A program made the position numbers and the translations under genes. A stretch of 64,000 nt of DNA from Polynucleobacter asymbioticus QLW-P1DMWA-1. GTDB taxonomy: Bacteria > Pseudomonadota > Gammaproteobacteria > Burkholderiales > Burkholderiaceae. Shown here in pieces: positions 46,139-54,180 of the stretch. The stretch covers positions 62,001 through 126,000 of the forward strand of contig NC_009379.1 in assembly GCF_000016345.1 (NCBI RefSeq), in the 5' to 3' direction. How positions within the stretch are numbered: the stretch's first letter is position 1; each line of letters opens with the position of its first letter. The notes beneath the pieces are model-generated. The model did not search any database, was not told the origin of the DNA, and saw nothing but the letters and a program-made list of their open reading frames with translations.

Positions 46139-46552
46139 ATGAGCAAACCCCTGAGCACCTTCACTCCCATTGAGGCCATCCAAGCAGGCCCTTGGCTTGA
46201 CGCTGTCACTTGGAATGAGCAGGGGCTAGTTCCAGTCATTGCCCAAGAACTTGGTAGCAATGATATTTTGATGATGGCTTGGATGAATCGTGATGCCTTA
46301 TTAGAAACCTTGAGACTGGGTGAGGCCGTATATTGGACTCGTTCAAGACAAAAACTGTGGCACAAGGGCGAAGAGTCTGGCCATACCCAAAAAGTCAAAG
46401 AGATTCGCCTAGACTGCGATGGCGACACTATCTTGTTATTGGTTGAGCAAAAAGATGGGATTGCATGCCATACGGGGGAACACAGCTGCTTTTTCCAGCA
46501 ATGGGACTCTGCGCAAGCGAAATGGGTGGATGAGTCAAAATCGAAGAAATAA
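46139..46552 (+). CDS. hisI: Phosphoribosyl-AMP cyclohydrolase
   Basis: HisI (137 residues) opens the purine ring of PR-AMP and needs Zn and Mg. The family motifs [32 protein letters not shown], the metal-site DCDGDTILL and [10 protein letters not shown] are present. It is stand-alone, not fused to HisE. A short hairpin (GTCTTTT 46554-46560 with AAAAGAC 46565-46571) separates it from hisE. Confidence 0.96.
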   Translation: MSKPLSTFTPIEAIQAGPWLDAVTWNEQGLVPVIAQELGSNDILMMAWMNRDALLETLRLGEAVYWTRSRQKLWHKGEESGHTQKVKEIRLDCDGDTILLLVEQKDGIACHTGEHSCFFQQWDSAQAKWVDESKSKK

Positions 46553-46584
46553 AGTCTTTTCTATAAAAGACATAAAATGATTCT

Positions 46585-46986
46585 ATGAGTAGTCCTACTA
46601 ATAAATCCATCAATGTAGATACAGGATTAGCCCATTTGGCTGATGTTGTGGATCAGCGTCGAGATGCCTTTAAGGCCGGCTCTGCAGACCCTAAAACTTC
46701 CTATACTGCTTTGCTCTTTTCCAAGGGTGATGATGGAATCCTCAAAAAGATTGGTGAAGAGGCAACCGAGGCTGTAATGGCGGCTAAAGATGCGCGCAAT
46801 TCTAATTTGGCTGCTGAGCAGCAAAAGCTCCTCATAGGCGAGATGGCAGATCTCTGGTTTCATTGCCTGATTGCGCTGTCGCAATTCAACTTGCGTCCTG
46901 AGGATGTCATTGCGGAATTAGATCGTCGCCTGGGTACCTCAGGCATCGAGGAAAAGGCTGCTAGAAAAGCCGCAAACCCAGAATAA
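46585..46986 (+). CDS. hisE: Phosphoribosyl-ATP pyrophosphatase
   Basis: HisE (133 residues) hydrolyses PR-ATP to PR-AMP, the second histidine step. It is an all-alpha MazG-like fold with [30 protein letters not shown] containing the metal-binding EExxE pattern, and [14 protein letters not shown]. The N-terminal extension before residue 25 is longer than usual. It is followed by hinT. Confidence 0.95.
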   Translation: MSSPTNKSINVDTGLAHLADVVDQRRDAFKAGSADPKTSYTALLFSKGDDGILKKIGEEATEAVMAAKDARNSNLAAEQQKLLIGEMADLWFHCLIALSQFNLRPEDVIAELDRRLGTSGIEEKAARKAANPE

Positions 46987-47012
46987 TTTCTAAAAGCGAT
47001 TCCTAATAAGTT

Positions 47013-47369
47013 ATGTCACACGATCCGAATTGCCTATTTTGTAAAATTTCTCAAGGTTTGATTCCATCCCAAAAGGTATATGAGGATGAAGAAATCTACG
47101 CATTTAAAGATATCAACCCAGCAGCGCCAGTGCATTTCTTGATGATTCCTAAAAAGCATATTCCCATGCTGGAGTTAGCGGAAAGCGTGGACACCCCTTT
47201 GCTGGGTAAAATGATGGAATTAGCACCCCGTCTTGCCAAAGAGCAAGGCTGTCGACCTGGAAAGGATGGCGGCTTTAGATTGATGGTGAACAATGGGGTA
47301 GATGGAGGGCAGGAGGTTTATCACTTGCATTTGCATGTGATGGGCGGTCCGCGCCCATGGAAGAAATAA
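47013..47369 (+). CDS. hinT: HIT-family nucleotide hydrolase HinT
   Basis: This 118-residue histidine-triad protein (purine nucleoside phosphoramidase) starts with [19 protein letters not shown], has [18 protein letters not shown] and ends with the triad [13 protein letters not shown]. Position between hisE and tatA is the common betaproteobacterial his-hinT-tat order. Confidence 0.95.
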   Translation: MSHDPNCLFCKISQGLIPSQKVYEDEEIYAFKDINPAAPVHFLMIPKKHIPMLELAESVDTPLLGKMMELAPRLAKEQGCRPGKDGGFRLMVNNGVDGGQEVYHLHLHVMGGPRPWKK

Positions 47370-47385
47370 TCCAAGGAGATTAGAG

Positions 47386-47607
47386 ATGGGTTCATTTAGC
47401 ATTTGGCATTGGTTAATCGTGTTGGTCATCGTGATGTTGGTATTTGGCACCAAGAAATTGCGCAATATTGGTCAAGATTTAGGTGGCGCTGTAAAAGGTT
47501 TTAAAGATGGTATGAAATCAGCCGAAGACCCAAATGAGCAGATTCCACAAAGCACTACTACTGCAGAAAAAACAGTGGATGTACAAGCTAAAGACATCAA
47601 TAAGTAA
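47386..47607 (+). CDS. tatA: Sec-independent translocase protein TatA
   Basis: TatA (73 residues) oligomerises to form the twin-arginine passage for folded proteins. It has one N-terminal membrane helix (about 4-20, [16 protein letters not shown]), the [21 protein letters not shown] amphipathic helix and a polar tail. It lies 16 bases after hinT, with tatB and tatC next. Confidence 0.96.
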   Translation: MGSFSIWHWLIVLVIVMLVFGTKKLRNIGQDLGGAVKGFKDGMKSAEDPNEQIPQSTTTAEKTVDVQAKDINK

Positions 47608-47644
47608 TGTCGTATAGCGCAACAGAAATTCATGCGGTTTCTAA

Positions 47645-48121
47645 ATGATTGATTTAGGTGTTTCAAAGCTTGCGCTAATCGCAGTTGTTGCTCTTGTGGT
47701 GGTTGGCCCAGAGCGATTACCAAAAGTAGCTCGCATGGCTGGTAATTTATTTGGCCGTGCTCAGAGATATATGGCGGACGTTAAATCTGAAGTCAATCGT
47801 CAGATGGAAATTGAGGAGTTTAAAAAATTCCGAGAAGAAACGACTTCAGCGCTAAAAGAAGTTGAGAATAGTATTGGCTCTGTTGCAAAAGAAGCTAGCG
47901 GTAATTTGACCGACCAAGCCGATATTTTCGAAACCAGTTTTGAAAAGCCCCCTCTCGATGAAAAAGAGGTAATGCGTAAAACCAAGCGCCAGGGTCGCAA
48001 CAGCTGGGGTGTTAGGCGTGCTGCCAGGCCGCTGTGGTTCAAGCGCTCTTCTGGTATGCGTACTCGCATTCAGTCAGGCGCTGCCAGAATGAAGCGTTTC
48101 CATCATGCAGCTGGCAAGTAA
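47645..48121 (+). CDS. tatB: Sec-independent translocase protein TatB
   Basis: TatB (158 residues) pairs with TatC as the Tat signal-peptide receptor. The N-terminal helix is MIDLGVSKLALIAVVALVVVGPERLP (residues 1-26, cited here in part as VVGPERLPKVARMAG), followed by a long amphipathic and coiled segment and a basic C-terminus. It lies between tatA and tatC. Confidence 0.94.
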   Translation: MIDLGVSKLALIAVVALVVVGPERLPKVARMAGNLFGRAQRYMADVKSEVNRQMEIEEFKKFREETTSALKEVENSIGSVAKEASGNLTDQADIFETSFEKPPLDEKEVMRKTKRQGRNSWGVRRAARPLWFKRSSGMRTRIQSGAARMKRFHHAAGK

Positions 48122-48139
48122 AGTGAACAATAGATTGGT

Positions 48140-48916
48140 ATGACAGAGAACAACGCCACTGAAGATTCGGGATTGCAGGAATCTTTTTTATCTCACTTAT
48201 TTGAGTTACGTGATCGCGTTATTAAAGCGGGTTTAGCCATCATTGTCGTTTTTGCTTGCTTGGTCTATTGGGCGCCAGATATTTTTCATTTGTTTGCTCA
48301 GCCCTTATTAAGTGCCTTACCCGCTGGCGGTAAGATGATTGTGACCGATGTCACCGGTTCTTTTTTTGTGCCGATGAAAGTCACGATGGTGGTGGCATTC
48401 ATTATTGCCCTGCCTGTGGTGATGTATCAGCTGTGGGCTTTTATTGCTCCCGGACTGTATTTACATGAGCGCAAACTGATATTGCCTTTGGTGGTGAGTA
48501 GTTACACCTTATTCATTATTGGTATGGCGTTTGCTTATTTCTTGGTATTCCCGACAGTCTTTAAATTCATGGCTAGTTATAACGCTCCACTGGGAGCCGA
48601 AATGTCTACTGACATTGATAACTATCTCAGTTTTGCTATGACGACTTTCTTGGCCTTTGGTATTACATTTGAAGTGCCTGTAGTCGTGGTGGTATTGGTG
48701 CGGATGGGCATAGTGCCATTATCCAAGTTACGAGAAATTCGTCCCTATGTGATTGTGGGGGCTTTTGTTATCTCGGCAGTCGTAACTCCACCAGACGTGC
48801 TATCGCAATTACTTTTGGCTGTACCGATGACCTTGCTATATGAGCTCGGCTTATTGGTTGCCCGTATGTATGTACCTAAACCGTCAGAAGATGAGGTAGT
48901 TAGACCTACCGATTGA
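48140..48916 (+). CDS. tatC: Sec-independent translocase protein TatC
   Basis: TatC (258 residues) has six membrane helices and recognises twin-arginine signals. It has SHLFELRDRVIKAG at the N-terminus, the conserved periplasmic FIAPGLYLHERK and FGITFEVPVVVVVLVRMGIV. Length matches the family, so its 3' end at 48916 is genuine. Its last 57 codons are overlapped on the other strand by the Sel1 gene. A likely client is the Rieske protein encoded at 57904. Confidence 0.96.
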   Translation: MTENNATEDSGLQESFLSHLFELRDRVIKAGLAIIVVFACLVYWAPDIFHLFAQPLLSALPAGGKMIVTDVTGSFFVPMKVTMVVAFIIALPVVMYQLWAFIAPGLYLHERKLILPLVVSSYTLFIIGMAFAYFLVFPTVFKFMASYNAPLGAEMSTDIDNYLSFAMTTFLAFGITFEVPVVVVVLVRMGIVPLSKLREIRPYVIVGAFVISAVVTPPDVLSQLLLAVPMTLLYELGLLVARMYVPKPSEDEVVRPTD

Positions 48917-50361
48917 TTAATGGCAGATTCGGTCTGATCTTTAGAAAAGGTCGTCACCAACCAGCTAGTGACTTGATCGAAGCGATAGCGTCTTTGACGT
49001 AGGTTGCCTTCAATCTCTAAATCGGCCGCCGCAAAAACTTTGCCGGCCGCCAATAAGGCGCGGCGCTGTTGAATGCTTTCAATCTGAATGAGTCGCGGCA
49101 AAATCTTAGGTAGCTCCCATCGAATATCTACCGCTACACAATGCTCATGTTGAAGTTGCCCCACCTCGCAAAGCAAAAGCTCTGCCTTACTAAAGTTGAA
49201 TTGGTTGGCAATGATGATGCGATGAGAGAGTAACAACCAATCTTCATCTAATTTGTGTTCAGCATGATGATTAAGGGCTTGCTCTGCGAACTGCGCTAAT
49301 TCGTACCAGTCATTTTTTTTGGGGTCAGGGCAGCTATCTAAAATCTTGTTGAGCAATTCCTTTGCTTCTGCAATACCTTGTTGGTGTGCCTGCCATACCC
49401 AATACGACGCCTGAAGGCCACGAATCTTTTCTTCTGTTTTTTCACGCTTGCGCCAAAGGCTAGCTCCTTTGCGAAGTTGGGCTTGCGCATGGCCAAGATC
49501 TGCTGCGCGATCAAAACAGCGATCGCTTTCAGCAGCGTTGTACCCCGAAAACTGTGGGCGACGATAAATCTCGCCTAAGGCATACCAAGCATCACGATCA
49601 CCATCTTTGGCAGCAAGCTCTAACCAATACGCGGCTTTTTTGAGTGAGGCATTGGATTTCGTTTCAGTGTTGCCATCTAGTTGTGCAAGACGCAAGCCCA
49701 GGATTAGTTTGGCTGCGGTCAGCCCCAACTCTGCTGCTTGGGTAAGCGCTTCTTCATTTTGATCCTCTTGCCACACTTTCCATAAGGAGGAAAGTGCCTC
49801 GTTTTTTGGCTGCAATTTAATTAGCAACTCTTTTGCGTTCGTGGCGAAAGCACTATTGCTTTCAGAAAGCTCATTGAGGAACTGTTTTGCAAGCTTTTGA
49901 AGTGCGCCCAGATCTAATCCAGATACATTTTCGAAGGATGAGGTATTTTTCTTTATCCATTCAGATAGCTGAGGTTGGATATTTTGATTCAGTGGGTTAA
50001 TCAATAGATTCGCCAACTGCCATTGAGCAGCAGATCTTGAATCACTGTCGGTAGAAGATTGCGCTAAACCCCAAAATGAGTCCCAACCGAACCCAAAGGC
50101 GGGGGAGCCAAAGGTTTCCGCTAATGGAATATTGGCAGTTTGAGCTAAAACCTCAGAAATTTGAGTAGTGTGTGAGCTTGCCCCCTCAACCGCTTGATTT
50201 GTAATGGAAATATACGATTTTTCTAACCAAATCAAGGCATTAGCTGGTTGAATTGGGGTTTTATACGCCCCGGTAAGATAGGCTTCAGCCAGTTTTTGTT
50301 GCGCAGAAACATCACCTAATCGTGCTGAACTGAGGATTTTTAAGAATTCGCGACTTGCCAT
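48745..50361 (-). CDS. Sel1/TPR-repeat protein whose 3' end runs antisense through tatC
   Basis: This 538-residue predicted cytosolic protein has no signal peptide. Sel1-like repeats are visible at the N-terminus (ARLGDVSAQQKLAEAYLTG) and in the middle (AAKDGDRDAWYALGEIY, AADLGHAQAQLRKGASLW, about residues 240-310). The rest is helical and not recognised. The last 56 residues are read from the strand opposite the tatC 3' end, are Ser/Thr-rich and look like read-through, because no stop occurs before 48745. Function unknown; Sel1 proteins are usually scaffolds. Confidence 0.7.
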   Translation of the reverse strand: MASREFLKILSSARLGDVSAQQKLAEAYLTGAYKTPIQPANALIWLEKSYISITNQAVEGASSHTTQISEVLAQTANIPLAETFGSPAFGFGWDSFWGLAQSSTDSDSRSAAQWQLANLLINPLNQNIQPQLSEWIKKNTSSFENVSGLDLGALQKLAKQFLNELSESNSAFATNAKELLIKLQPKNEALSSLWKVWQEDQNEEALTQAAELGLTAAKLILGLRLAQLDGNTETKSNASLKKAAYWLELAAKDGDRDAWYALGEIYRRPQFSGYNAAESDRCFDRAADLGHAQAQLRKGASLWRKREKTEEKIRGLQASYWVWQAHQQGIAEAKELLNKILDSCPDPKKNDWYELAQFAEQALNHHAEHKLDEDWLLLSHRIIIANQFNFSKAELLLCEVGQLQHEHCVAVDIRWELPKILPRLIQIESIQQRRALLAAGKVFAAADLEIEGNLRQRRYRFDQVTSWLVTTFSKDQTESAINQSVGLTTSSSDGLGTYIRATNKPSSYSKVIGTAKSNCDSTSGGVTTAEITKAPTIT

Positions 50362-50394
50362 ATGACAATTTTGGCATTCCAGGGCTGAAAAAGA

Positions 50395-50569
50395 CAGAAA
50401 TCAAAGGTCTTGTTGTCGAGATACAACGAAGAAAGCCAAAAAACTACCTTTTGACAAGCAAAAAGAGTTCCTAAATGCTCCTACCCCCAGTCGGGCGGGG
50501 CAAAAGAAGCAAAATTCATAGGTCCCAGTTTTATTTGGGCATTACTTTTAATTTTTGGAGATTTAAAGA
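50395..50569 (+). promoter_or_regulatory. Porin upstream region with candidate promoter and long 5' UTR
   Basis: TTGACA (50451-50456) is a consensus -35 box. The nearest -10-like sequence is TAAATG (50472-50477) at a short 15-base spacing. An inverted TTGT/ACAA pair (TTGTTGTCGAGATACAA, about 50410-50426) lies upstream and could be an operator. A start near 50483 would give an untranslated leader of roughly 85 bases ending in TGGAG before the ATG. Long leaders on porin messages are often sRNA targets; that role is inference here. Confidence 0.35.
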
Positions 50570-51844
50570 ATGAAAAAATCGCTATTCGCAGTTGCAGCCT
50601 TGTCAGCTATTGCTGGCTCTGCACAAGCTCAATCAAGCGTAACCGTTTATGGCCTGTTGGATTTGGGTTATGTTGGTTACAACACACGTGCAGCTACTGG
50701 TTCTACACAAAACCCACAAGCTGTTAACAAAACAACTGGTAACGCTTTCTCATCATCTGCTGAGTCCACATCACGCTTAGGCTTCAAAGGTACTGAAGAT
50801 TTAGGCGGCGGTACTTCTGCGTTCTTCACTGTTGAACTCGGTCTTACACCTAACAACAACCAAGCTGTTAACACTGGTGGCACACAAAACCGTCAAACTT
50901 TCGTTGGTTTGAAGAAAAATGGTATTGGTCAATTTGCTTTGGGTACTCAGTACACTGTTGTTCATAACGCTGTTGCAGCTACTGACCCAGGTCAAGCTAA
51001 CAACATCTCTGGTAACTTGATTTACCCAGCAACTACTGAAGGTGCTGGTTCTGCAGAGAACTCAACTGGTGCAGCTTACACAGTTCGTACAAACAACCAA
51101 TTGTCTTTGAACAGCGATACATTTGCTGGCTTCAAAGCTAATGCAATGTTAGTTGCTAACAACAAGAACTCAAACGAAACAATCACTGTTACTGGTACAC
51201 CTGCAGCCGGTACTTATGCAGCAGCTGGTGGCTTGAACAACCAGAACGGTTGGGGCTTAGGACTTGACTACACATTCAAGAATTTCTATGCAACAGCTAA
51301 CTACCAAGCGATGACTTCTAAGCAGTCTGCACAAACTTACACATACACTTCACCGTATGTAACAGGAATTACTGCTGGCGCTCCAGCACAAGGTTATGCA
51401 GGCGGTTCTTCTGCTAACGGTACAAACGTACAAGACAACCAGTGGTACGTTGCTGCTACTTATGACTTCGGCATCTTGAAGGCATACGCACAGTACATTA
51501 CACGTAAGGTTTCTGCACAACAAGACAACAGCTATTACTACAAGCGTTCTGCTGAGCAGATCGGTGTACGTAGCTTCATTACTCCAACTATCGAAGCTTG
51601 GGTATCTGGTGGTTTGGGACGTTACAACGGTTACGGTGCTAACACAGCTAATTTAACAGCATGGCAAATTGGTTCTAACTACTGGTTGAGCAAGCGTACT
51701 AACTTGTACGCAATCTACGGCCAAGTTGGTACTTCTAATGCGTCATACCCTACTTCAGTAGCTGGTGGCGCACAAAATACCAACCTTAACCCAGCATCCG
51801 CTAATATCAGCAACTACGCTGTTGGCGTACGTCACACTTTCTAA
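50570..51844 (+). CDS. Gram-negative general porin (Porin_4 type)
   Basis: This 424-residue outer-membrane beta-barrel porin has a signal peptide ending SAQAQ (about residue 20). SSVTVYGLLDLGYVGYN is the opening strand, followed by SRLGFKGTEDLGGGTSAFF, the L3 constriction region and a terminal aromatic residue (VGVRHTF) needed for BAM recognition. Codon use is very uniform (Asn AAC, Thr ACA/ACT), consistent with high expression. Substrate specificity cannot be read from the sequence. Confidence 0.94.
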   Translation: MKKSLFAVAALSAIAGSAQAQSSVTVYGLLDLGYVGYNTRAATGSTQNPQAVNKTTGNAFSSSAESTSRLGFKGTEDLGGGTSAFFTVELGLTPNNNQAVNTGGTQNRQTFVGLKKNGIGQFALGTQYTVVHNAVAATDPGQANNISGNLIYPATTEGAGSAENSTGAAYTVRTNNQLSLNSDTFAGFKANAMLVANNKNSNETITVTGTPAAGTYAAAGGLNNQNGWGLGLDYTFKNFYATANYQAMTSKQSAQTYTYTSPYVTGITAGAPAQGYAGGSSANGTNVQDNQWYVAATYDFGILKAYAQYITRKVSAQQDNSYYYKRSAEQIGVRSFITPTIEAWVSGGLGRYNGYGANTANLTAWQIGSNYWLSKRTNLYAIYGQVGTSNASYPTSVAGGAQNTNLNPASANISNYAVGVRHTF

Positions 51845-51895
51845 TTTAACGCTAGCGTCAGCTAGTTCGAATTAGATAGAGTTAAGAAGTAAATT

Positions 51896-51930
51896 AACCC
51901 ACCGTGTAAACACGGTGGGTTTTTTCTTTT
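51896..51930 (+). terminator. Rho-independent terminator after the porin
   Basis: AACCCACCGTG pairs perfectly with CACGGTGGGTT around the loop TAAA, followed by TTTTTCTTTT. A strong intrinsic terminator closing the porin message. Confidence 0.93.
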
Positions 51931-51981
51931 GCGGCGACTAGATAATCAATAAATTTCGAACGCATCCATTAAGATCATGGA

Positions 51982-54180
51982 ATGAGCTCCCCTCAAACTA
52001 TTCAGCTTCTTCAAAAAGCCGTGCAAGAAATTCAGGCTAATGAGCTGGAATCAGCAAAATTACATCTCAAAGCCGTATTGAGTAAAGAAAGAAGTCAGCC
52101 AGATGCGCTGCGTTTTCTGGGGATAATTGCCGGCCTTCAAAAAGATTGGACTCAAGCGCTGGAATTAATTGATCAGGCAATTGCAGTTAGTCCAGAAAAT
52201 GGATTGGCATACAGCAATCGAGGCAACGTTTTAAGCGAACTAAAGCGCCATGAAGAGGCGCTCACTTGTTATGAAAAGGCGATTTCTCTACAGCCAGATT
52301 ATGCCGAGGCCTATAGTAATCAAGGGAATGCTTTGCAAGCTTTGGGGCGCTTTGAAGAGGCGCTCATTTGTTATGAAAAGGCGATTTCTCTACAGCCAGA
52401 TTATGCCGAGGCCTATAGTAATCAAGGGAATGCATTTTTAGCATTGTCGCGTTATCAGGCGGCCTTAGCTTGTTATGAAAAGACCGTATTGTTAGACGCC
52501 AATAATGCCAAGGCATTTTATGGTGCAGCCATTATTTTTGATCTTCAAAAAAAGTATGACTATTCTTTAGGTTGTTGCAATCAGGCATTAAAAATACAGC
52601 CTCACTATCTTGAGGCTTTGGCACTCAGAGGCACCATTTATTTCCGGGCCAAGGACTACGAACAGGCGCTTACCAATTTTGATGAAATTCTTCTCATTCA
52701 CCCCCAATCCATTCAGGCTTGGTTGTCAAAGGGTGATATTTACGCAGAAACGAAGCAGTTTGAAAAAGCTGATGAAGCTTTTAAGAAGGCTTTAGTAATA
52801 GACCCTACAAAAGATTTTCTGTTTGGGCTTTCTATACAAAATCAGATACAAATGTGTCAATGGACTGACCTGACGAATCAAGTGAAGGATTTGGTTCATC
52901 GAGTTAGAGATGGTGAAAAAGTCGCAATTCCATACAATCTCATCTCTTTAGTAGATGATAAGAGTTTAATTAGGTGCTCCATTGAGATTTACGCACAGGC
53001 CATGCGGGGTAATATTGAGAGAGTTAAGCAAGAGAAAATTTCTCCAAAGAAAAAAATACGGCTTGGTTATTTTTCTGCAGATTTTCATAATCACCCTACG
53101 GCATATTTAGTTGCCGAACTTTTTGAGTGCCATGACAAAGAAAAATTTGAACTTTTTGGATTTGTATTTGGCCGTAATGCTCCAGATGAGATGCGTAACA
53201 GGCTGGAGAAATCATTTGACCAATTTCTGGATGTTGAAGATAGATCGGATGAAGAGATTGCTCAGCTAGCGCGTGAAATGCACATCGATATAGCCATTGA
53301 TTTAAAAGGCTTTACCAAAGAAGCGCGCCCTAAAATATTCATGTATGGCGCTGCCCCGATTCAAATTAGCTATCTAGCATTTCCTGGGACGATGGGATTG
53401 CCGTGTTTTGATTATGTGATCGCCGATCCTATTTTGATTCCGGAAAAGCATCAAGATGGCATGGTAGAGAAAATTATTTATATGCCCGATAGCTATCAAG
53501 TCAATGATAGAAGCAGGAAGATATCACCACTGATCAAGTCTCGTAAAGAGCTTGGGCTTCCTGAGTCGGGATTTGTGTTTTGCTGTTTTAATAACAACTA
53601 TAAGATTACTCCAGCAGTTTTAGATGGCTGGGTAAAAATTTTGCTGGCAGTAGAGGGTAGTGTACTTTGGCTTTATGAAGACAACCCTATTGCGGTCGCT
53701 AACTTAAAGCAAGAGGCTTTAACAAGAGGCTTAGATGCTGGCAGATTTATTTTCGCTGGGCGCATGGATTCAGCAGATCATTTAGCTAGATATAAGAATG
53801 CTAATTTATTCCTAGACACTACCCCGTGTAATGCACACACAACAGCTAGTGATGCTTTATGGGCTGGGTTACCGGTACTCACGCTAGCTGGAGAGTCTTT
53901 TGGTGCTCGCGTTGCCGCAAGTCTTAATAATGCCGTTGGACTTTCTGGTTTAACGGTAGAAACACAAGAAGAATATGAAGCGCTAGCAATTCAGTTAGCA
54001 ACTAGTCCAAGCAGATTGAAGGAACTTAAAGATCGACTTGAGAGAAATCTGTTAACTGCCCCTCTATTTGATACGCCGCTATTTACAAAAAATCTAGAGG
54101 CCGGATACATAGAGGCTTATGAGCGACATCAACAAAATATGCCGTTAGATCATATCTATATTGACGCCCCTAAAGGCTAA
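51982..54180 (+). CDS. TPR-containing GT41 (OGT/SPINDLY-like) glycosyltransferase A
   Basis: This 732-residue cytosolic protein has about eight TPRs (residues 1-290; EALTCYEKAISLQPDYAEAYSNQG type) followed by a GT41 catalytic domain from about 355. By comparison with human OGT, the active-site His corresponds to H371 (DFHNHPTAYL), the UDP-binding Lys to K541 (NNYKIT), and the phosphate loop is CNAHTTASDALWAG (H619). GT41 enzymes add GlcNAc, fucose or hexose to Ser/Thr or Asn. Sugar and targets here are unknown. It is convergent with, and overlaps by 11 bases, a second GT41 gene. Confidence 0.88.
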   Translation: MSSPQTIQLLQKAVQEIQANELESAKLHLKAVLSKERSQPDALRFLGIIAGLQKDWTQALELIDQAIAVSPENGLAYSNRGNVLSELKRHEEALTCYEKAISLQPDYAEAYSNQGNALQALGRFEEALICYEKAISLQPDYAEAYSNQGNAFLALSRYQAALACYEKTVLLDANNAKAFYGAAIIFDLQKKYDYSLGCCNQALKIQPHYLEALALRGTIYFRAKDYEQALTNFDEILLIHPQSIQAWLSKGDIYAETKQFEKADEAFKKALVIDPTKDFLFGLSIQNQIQMCQWTDLTNQVKDLVHRVRDGEKVAIPYNLISLVDDKSLIRCSIEIYAQAMRGNIERVKQEKISPKKKIRLGYFSADFHNHPTAYLVAELFECHDKEKFELFGFVFGRNAPDEMRNRLEKSFDQFLDVEDRSDEEIAQLAREMHIDIAIDLKGFTKEARPKIFMYGAAPIQISYLAFPGTMGLPCFDYVIADPILIPEKHQDGMVEKIIYMPDSYQVNDRSRKISPLIKSRKELGLPESGFVFCCFNNNYKITPAVLDGWVKILLAVEGSVLWLYEDNPIAVANLKQEALTRGLDAGRFIFAGRMDSADHLARYKNANLFLDTTPCNAHTTASDALWAGLPVLTLAGESFGARVAASLNNAVGLSGLTVETQEEYEALAIQLATSPSRLKELKDRLERNLLTAPLFDTPLFTKNLEAGYIEAYERHQQNMPLDHIYIDAPKG
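52252..52433 (+). repeat. Recent 102-base tandem TPR duplication
   Basis: The 80 bases at 52252-52331 recur at 52354-52433 with one mismatch (CTCACTTG against CTCATTTG), a period of 102 bases or exactly one 34-residue TPR. Neighbouring TPR units are much more diverged at the DNA level. This indicates a recent in-frame duplication or gene conversion inside the glycosyltransferase gene. Confidence 0.9.

Noticed and set aside
46554..46571. Hairpin between hisI and hisE as an attenuator
   Set aside because: GTCTTTT/AAAAGAC is a weak A/T-rich stem with no leader peptide rich in His codons; it is noted only in the hisI entry.
52250..52441. Separate small ORF in another frame over the TPR duplication
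   Set aside because: It arises because the duplicated DNA repeats the same alternative-frame sequence; the GT41 frame is the real one.
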